Source: an uncultured Aquimonas sp.
Lineage (GTDB): Bacteria; Pseudomonadota; Gammaproteobacteria; Xanthomonadales; Xanthomonadaceae
NCBI GenBank assembly: GCA_946481615.1
Contig: CAMLOR010000101.1
Location: 1-10,529, forward strand
Length of the DNA stretch: 10,529 nt
Reading direction: 5' to 3'
A program made the translations under genes and the position numbers. Below the pieces are notes generated by a model, which was not told the DNA's origin, made no database searches, and saw nothing but the letters and a program-made list of their open reading frames with translations. Of the stretch, positions 7,275-10,529 are shown piece by piece. Position 1 is the stretch's first letter, and each line of letters begins with the position of its first letter.

Positions 7275-8333
7275 GTGAGCCTTCGTCGATTCCTGTTGTT
7301 CGCGGCCGTGTTCTGGGCCCTGTTCGGCCTGCTGGCCGGCATCCAGGTCTGGATCAGCATGATCACCCACGGGCATTCGGTGCCGTGGCTGCTGCTTTAT
7401 TTCCTGATCGTGTGGCTGGCGTGGCTGGGTCCGACGGTGCTGGTGATGTGGCTGGCGCGGCGGGTTCCGGTGGTGCCGCCGCGGCGCCGGAACGTCGCGA
7501 TCCACGCGGCGGCAGCCACCGCGATCGCCGTCGTGCACGCGCTGTTCGAAATGGGCCTGTTGCTGTGGATGAAGCCCTACGACCGCATGACCGCGACCTG
7601 GTCGGAGCTCGACCTCGGCGAGAACCTGTTGTCGCGCCTGCCGGCGGAATGGATCCTCTATTGCCTGGTGCTGGGCGGCGTGCTGGCGTTCGAGTACTAC
7701 CAGCGCTATCACGAGCGCGCCCTGCAGGCCGCGCAGCTCGAGCGTTCGCTGGCCGATGCCAGGCTGCATGCGCTGGAACTGCAGTTGCAGCCGCATTTCC
7801 TGTTCAACACGCTCAATGCCATCGCCGGACTGGTGCGCACGCAGCACGGCGACCAGGCCGTCACGATGATTGCCGGCCTGGCCGATCTGCTGCGCTATTC
7901 GCTCGATCACGCGGGCCGGCAGCGGGTGTCGTTGGGCGAGGAAATGGAGGTCCTGCGGCGCTATCTGGAGATCGAAGGCGCGCGCTTCCCCGACCGCATG
8001 ACCTTCCGCATCGCATTGGCCGAGGAGGCGCGCCGCGCGGCCGTGCCGATGCTGATCCTGCAGCCGCTGGCGGAGAACGCCGTCCGGCATGGCATCGCGC
8101 GCACGGCGGCGGCGGGCCGCATCGAGGTCGATGCCGAGCGCGTCGGCGAGCGCCTGCACCTGCGCATGTTCAACACCGGCGCGCTCGACGCGGCGCCCGT
8201 CGAACGCATCGGCCTGAGGAACACGCGCGAACGCCTGGCCGTGCTGTACGGCGATGCGGCGCATTTCACCGTGACGGCGGTGGAAGGCGGCGTGTTGGCG
8301 ATGCTCGATCTGCCGTGGACGGGGCTGGAATGA
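7275..8333 (+). CDS. LytS/AlgZ-type sensor histidine kinase
   Basis: This is an inner-membrane sensor kinase of the His_kinase (LytS/YehU/AlgZ) family, 352 residues from the GTG at 7275. It should autophosphorylate and pass the phosphate to the LytTR regulator encoded next. Four hydrophobic segments (about 4-24, 37-60, 74-95 and 124-142) form the sensor part. A linker helix follows ('HERALQAAQLERSLADARLHALELQLQ'). The H-box is QPHFLFN with the phospho-accepting H174, the N-box is 'QPLAENAVRHG' (N268), and the G-box is 'IGLRNTRERL' from about 312. The frame stays open upstream to a TTG at 7158, but that stretch is the repeat and reads as an Arg/Ala-rich, non-family sequence. The GTG directly before 'SLRRFLLFAAVF' is the natural start, although no strong Shine-Dalgarno is seen. 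The gene overlaps the regulator by ATGA. The signal sensed is unknown. Confidence 0.9.
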   Translation: MSLRRFLLFAAVFWALFGLLAGIQVWISMITHGHSVPWLLLYFLIVWLAWLGPTVLVMWLARRVPVVPPRRRNVAIHAAAATAIAVVHALFEMGLLLWMKPYDRMTATWSELDLGENLLSRLPAEWILYCLVLGGVLAFEYYQRYHERALQAAQLERSLADARLHALELQLQPHFLFNTLNAIAGLVRTQHGDQAVTMIAGLADLLRYSLDHAGRQRVSLGEEMEVLRRYLEIEGARFPDRMTFRIALAEEARRAAVPMLILQPLAENAVRHGIARTAAAGRIEVDAERVGERLHLRMFNTGALDAAPVERIGLRNTRERLAVLYGDAAHFTVTAVEGGVLAMLDLPWTGLE

Positions 8334-9103
8334 GCGGCGCGCGGTTCTCGGTGCTGGTGGTGGATGACGAGCCGCTGGCGCGCGAAGGGCTGTGCGCCTT
8401 GATGGCGCAAGACCGCGAGGTCGCCGTGGTAGGGCAGGGCGCGGGGGTCGATGCCGTGGCGCTGGTTCCGCAGCTGCGCCCGGACATCCTGTTCCTCGAC
8501 ATCCAGATGCCGGAAATCGACGGCTTCGCGCTGCTGGAGCTGGTGGGCGCCGACGCCGTGCCGGCGATCGTCTTCGTCACCGCCTACGATCGCTACGCGC
8601 TGCGCGCGTTCGAGGTGCACGCCCTCGACTACCTGCTCAAGCCTTTCAGCGATGCGCGTTTCGCCGCCGCGCTGGCGCGCGCCAAGCAGCAGGTGCTCGA
8701 GCGGCGCCAGGGCGTGCTCGACGCGCGCATCGCCGATCTGCTGCGCGCGCGGCAGTCGCCGCGCACGCGCTTCCTGGTGCCCGCGCGCGGCAAGACCGTC
8801 GTGGTGGATGCCGGTTCCATCGATTGGATCGAAGCCGCCGACTACTACGTCTCGCTGCACTGCGGCAGCGACAGTCATCTGTTGCGCGACACCATGGACG
8901 AGATCGAGCGCCAGCTCGATCCGCAGCAGTTCTTCCGCGTGCATCGCTCGGCCATCGTCAACCTGGCGCGCGTGCGCGAGATCCATCCCCTGTTCCGCGG
9001 CGATTGCGAGCTCAGGCTCGCCGACGGCACCGCCGTGCGCCTGAGCCGCAACCGGCGGCGCGAGTTCGAGGCGCGCTTCGCGCAGATCGGCGTGCGGCGC
9101 TGA
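8330..9103 (+). CDS. LytTR-family response regulator
   Basis: This is a DNA-binding response regulator of 257 residues, the partner of the overlapping histidine kinase. The receiver domain (about 5-120) has the acidic pair D12-D13, phospho-acceptor D57 in 'LFLDIQMPE', T84 in 'FVTAYD' and K104 in 'DYLLKPF', so all the switch residues are present. A linker follows at about 120-145. A LytTR DNA-binding domain occupies about 148-250 ('TRFLVPARGKTVVVDAGSID', then 'WIEAADYYVSLH', 'FFRVHRSAIVNLARV', 'LADGTAVRLSRNRRREF'). LytTR regulators, such as AlgR and AgrA, bind paired direct repeats about two helical turns apart. An imperfect repeat of that kind lies just downstream (9107-9149). The start overlaps the kinase stop, indicating coupled translation. 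Targets cannot be read from the sequence with certainty. Confidence 0.94.
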   Translation: MSGARFSVLVVDDEPLAREGLCALMAQDREVAVVGQGAGVDAVALVPQLRPDILFLDIQMPEIDGFALLELVGADAVPAIVFVTAYDRYALRAFEVHALDYLLKPFSDARFAAALARAKQQVLERRQGVLDARIADLLRARQSPRTRFLVPARGKTVVVDAGSIDWIEAADYYVSLHCGSDSHLLRDTMDEIERQLDPQQFFRVHRSAIVNLARVREIHPLFRGDCELRLADGTAVRLSRNRRREFEARFAQIGVRR

Positions 9104-9106
9104 CGC

Positions 9107-9149
9107 CGGTTCGCTGCATCGCGGTGCCCGTTGGCTGCAATCCGGTTCC
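9107..9149. repeat. Imperfect 22-bp direct repeat, candidate LytTR regulator site
   Basis: Two adjoining copies (9107-9128 and 9129-9149) share CGGTT/CGTT, G-GCTGCA and CGGT-CC with about a 22-bp period, i.e. two DNA turns. CCGGTTCGC (9106-9114) and CCGTTGGC (9128-9135) resemble the AlgR half-site CCGTTCGTC as I recall it. The repeat sits in the 99-bp gap before the sulfurtransferase gene. The regulatory role is inference. Confidence 0.4.
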
Positions 9150-9191
9150 GCCCGCGGCTGGCGCGGCGCAGGCTCGGGTCTGGTTAAAACC

Positions 9192-9195
9192 GGAG
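9192..9195 (+). promoter_or_regulatory. Ribosome binding site of the sulfurtransferase gene
   Basis: GGAG lies 7 bases before the ATG at 9203. It fits the start that gives a clean signal peptide. The A/T-rich GGTTAAAAC just upstream (9182-9190) might be part of a -10 region, but no matching -35 is clear. Confidence 0.5.
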
Positions 9196-9202
9196 CAGCC
9201 CG

Positions 9203-10123
9203 ATGAAACCCTTGCTTGCCGCCCTTCTGGGCCTTTTCCTCGCGGCCGGCGCCGCACAGGCCGCCGATGAGACGCGCGACGCCCTCGTCGTCGACGCGCG
9301 ATGGCTGGCCGCGAACCTCGACGATCCCGGCCTCGTGCTGCTGCACGTGGGAGACGGGGACGAGTACGAGGACGGCCACCTGCCGGGCGCGCGGCTGGTG
9401 TCGCTGGACGATGTGTCGGTTTCCGAGCACACCCGCACCGGCCTGATGCTGCAGATGCCGGGCGAAGAGGATCTGCGCGAGCGACTGCAGAAGCTCGGCA
9501 TCTCGGACGATTCGCGCATCGTCGTGTACTACGGCAAGGATTGGGTGAGCCCCGCGACCCGCGTGGTCTTCACGCTGCAGCAGGCGGGCCTGGGCGAACG
9601 CACGAAGTTGCTCGACGGCGGCATGCCGGCCTGGGTGCGCCACGGCGGCGCGTTGAGCACGGCGGTGCCCAAGGTGCGGCCCGGCAGGCTGTCGAAGCTC
9701 GACCTGCAGGATCTCGTCGTCGATGCGGCTTATGTGAAGACGCACCTGGCGTCGCCGGGTTTCGCCATCGTCGACGGCCGCGCCGCGGTGTACTACGACG
9801 GCGTCGAAACCGGCGGCGCGCACGGCCAGCAAGACCGGGCCGGCCATATCGCGGGCGCGCGCAGCATTCCCTTCACCGAGATCGCGGACGAGCAGTTGCT
9901 GCTGCGTTCCCAGGACGAACTGCGCGCGCTGTTCGCGCAGGCGGGCGTGAAGCCAGGCGACACGGTGATCGGTTACTGCCACATCGGACAGCAGGCCACC
10001 GCCATGCTGTTCGCGGCGCGCCTGCTCGGTCATCCGGTGAAGCTGTACGACGGATCGTTCCAGGACTGGTCGCGCGGTGCCGACAACCCGGTCGAAGCCA
10101 CGCCGGCCGGCGCAGGCCGATGA
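9203..10123 (+). CDS. Periplasmic tandem-rhodanese sulfurtransferase
   Basis: This 306-residue exported protein has two rhodanese domains and belongs to the thiosulfate/3-mercaptopyruvate sulfurtransferase family, which moves sulfane sulfur from a donor to a thiol or cyanide acceptor through a Cys-persulfide. The signal peptide is 1-20 (LLAALLGLFLAAGAAQA). Domain 1 covers about 28-150 ('VLLHVGDGDEYEDGHLPGA...'). Its active-site position reads 'VVYYGKDW' with Gly111 where Cys would sit, so it is catalytically dead, as is normal for the first half of such tandems. Domain 2 (about 168-295) has 'IVDGRAAVYYDG', 'RAGHIAGARSIPF' and the active loop YCHIGQQAT with C259. The start is fixed by the GGAG site and signal peptide. 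Its stop overlaps the next gene's ATG, and that neighbour is a YeeE/YedE-type transporter, so a joint role in thiosulfate or sulfur handling is likely. The exact donor and acceptor cannot be deduced. Confidence 0.92.
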   Translation: MKPLLAALLGLFLAAGAAQAADETRDALVVDARWLAANLDDPGLVLLHVGDGDEYEDGHLPGARLVSLDDVSVSEHTRTGLMLQMPGEEDLRERLQKLGISDDSRIVVYYGKDWVSPATRVVFTLQQAGLGERTKLLDGGMPAWVRHGGALSTAVPKVRPGRLSKLDLQDLVVDAAYVKTHLASPGFAIVDGRAAVYYDGVETGGAHGQQDRAGHIAGARSIPFTEIADEQLLLRSQDELRALFAQAGVKPGDTVIGYCHIGQQATAMLFAARLLGHPVKLYDGSFQDWSRGADNPVEATPAGAGR

Positions 10124-10529
10124 ACGTGCCGCGTTCGCCGCGCGCCTACGCCGATCCCTATCTCGCCGGCGCGGCGTTGGGCCTCGTGCTGCTCGCGGCC
10201 TACGTGTGGGTGGGCCGCGGGTTGGGCGCCTCGGGCGCATTCGCCAGCACGGCGGCCGGCGTGGTGGCCGCTGTCGCGCCGGCGCGTGCCGAGGCCAGTC
10301 CCTTGTTCGCGCATTACCTCTCGGCGCCGGGTCCGTGGTTCGAGTGGTTGAGTTTCGAATTGCTCGGCGTGATGGCCGGAGCGTGGTTGTCCGCCGCGCT
10401 GGCGGGTCGCACGCGGGTCGGCGTGGAGCGGCCCGCGGGCGTGACGGTTCCGACGCGCCTCTCGCTCGCGTTCGGCGGCGGCGTGTTGATGGCCGCGGGC
10501 GCCGTGTTCGCGCGCGGCTGCACCAGCGG
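10120..10529 (+). CDS. YeeE/YedE-family (thiosulfate-type) transporter, 3' end cut by window edge
   Basis: The first 136 codons of an inner-membrane protein of the YeeE/YedE (DUF395/TsuA-like) family, members of which import thiosulfate through conserved Cys residues. Hydrophobic segments lie at about 13-31, 78-95 and 114-131. The family hallmark RGCTS, with C134, comes at the very edge of the window, after 'LAFGGGVLMAAGAVFA'. The ATG overlaps the sulfurtransferase stop (ATGA), so translation is coupled and the substrate probably feeds, or is processed by, that enzyme (inference). The rest of the gene lies outside the window. It could be a full-length transporter or one half of a two-gene version. 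Confidence 0.85.
   Translation, partial: MNVPRSPRAYADPYLAGAALGLVLLAAYVWVGRGLGASGAFASTAAGVVAAVAPARAEASPLFAHYLSAPGPWFEWLSFELLGVMAGAWLSAALAGRTRVGVERPAGVTVPTRLSLAFGGGVLMAAGAVFARGCTS

Noticed and set aside
7961..10240. Long minus-strand open frame opposite the two-component and rhodanese genes
   Set aside because: It runs antisense through three well-supported genes and gives an Arg/His-rich sequence with no family features.

Overview
The window is about 10.5 kb of very GC-rich bacterial DNA, almost entirely coding, with ATGA stop/start overlaps inside operons. The gene content suggests a gammaproteobacterium of the Lysobacterales (Xanthomonadales), for example a Dokdonella- or Lysobacter-like genus. 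The pointers are a Hanks kinase fused to TPRs, secreted proteins ending in an IFxDG(F/L)E motif, and a LytS/LytTR pair. The taxonomic placement is inference from recalled family habits, not a database match.

Left part (1-7019): a membrane Ser/Thr protein kinase with a TPR sensor region enters from outside the window, so its glycine-rich loop is missing. It converges on, and overlaps by 53 bp, a minus-strand gene for a large secreted parallel beta-helix protein (2321-4804). A 134-bp spacer separates that gene from a divergent plus-strand pair. The first of the pair is a secreted trimeric-fibre-like protein with YadA-type head repeats and a C-terminal Peptidase_S74 intramolecular chaperone (4939-6708). 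The second is a translationally coupled 104-residue exported protein (6705-7019) that is little more than a signal peptide, an Ala-rich linker and the IFSDGFE tail. The beta-helix protein ends in the same kind of tail (IFRDGLE). These three genes look like a cell-surface or secreted-protein locus.

Middle (7020-7274): a 255-bp non-coding stretch holding a near-perfect tandem 32-bp repeat and a third, degenerate copy.

Right part (7275-10529): a two-component system, made of a four-TM LytS/AlgZ-type histidine kinase (GTG start) overlapping a LytTR response regulator. A 99-bp gap with a 22-bp-period imperfect direct repeat follows. Then comes a periplasmic tandem-rhodanese sulfurtransferase overlapping a YeeE/YedE-type sulfur-compound transporter that runs off the right edge. 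The last two probably work together in uptake and handling of thiosulfate-like sulfur. The repeat in front of them makes control by the adjacent LytTR regulator a testable idea.

I found no RNA genes, insertion sequences, CRISPR arrays or convincing intrinsic terminators. Nothing here is clearly a new defence or mobile system. The most interesting signals are the shared C-terminal tail with its tiny dedicated carrier protein, the self-processing S74 surface protein, and the two intergenic repeat structures.
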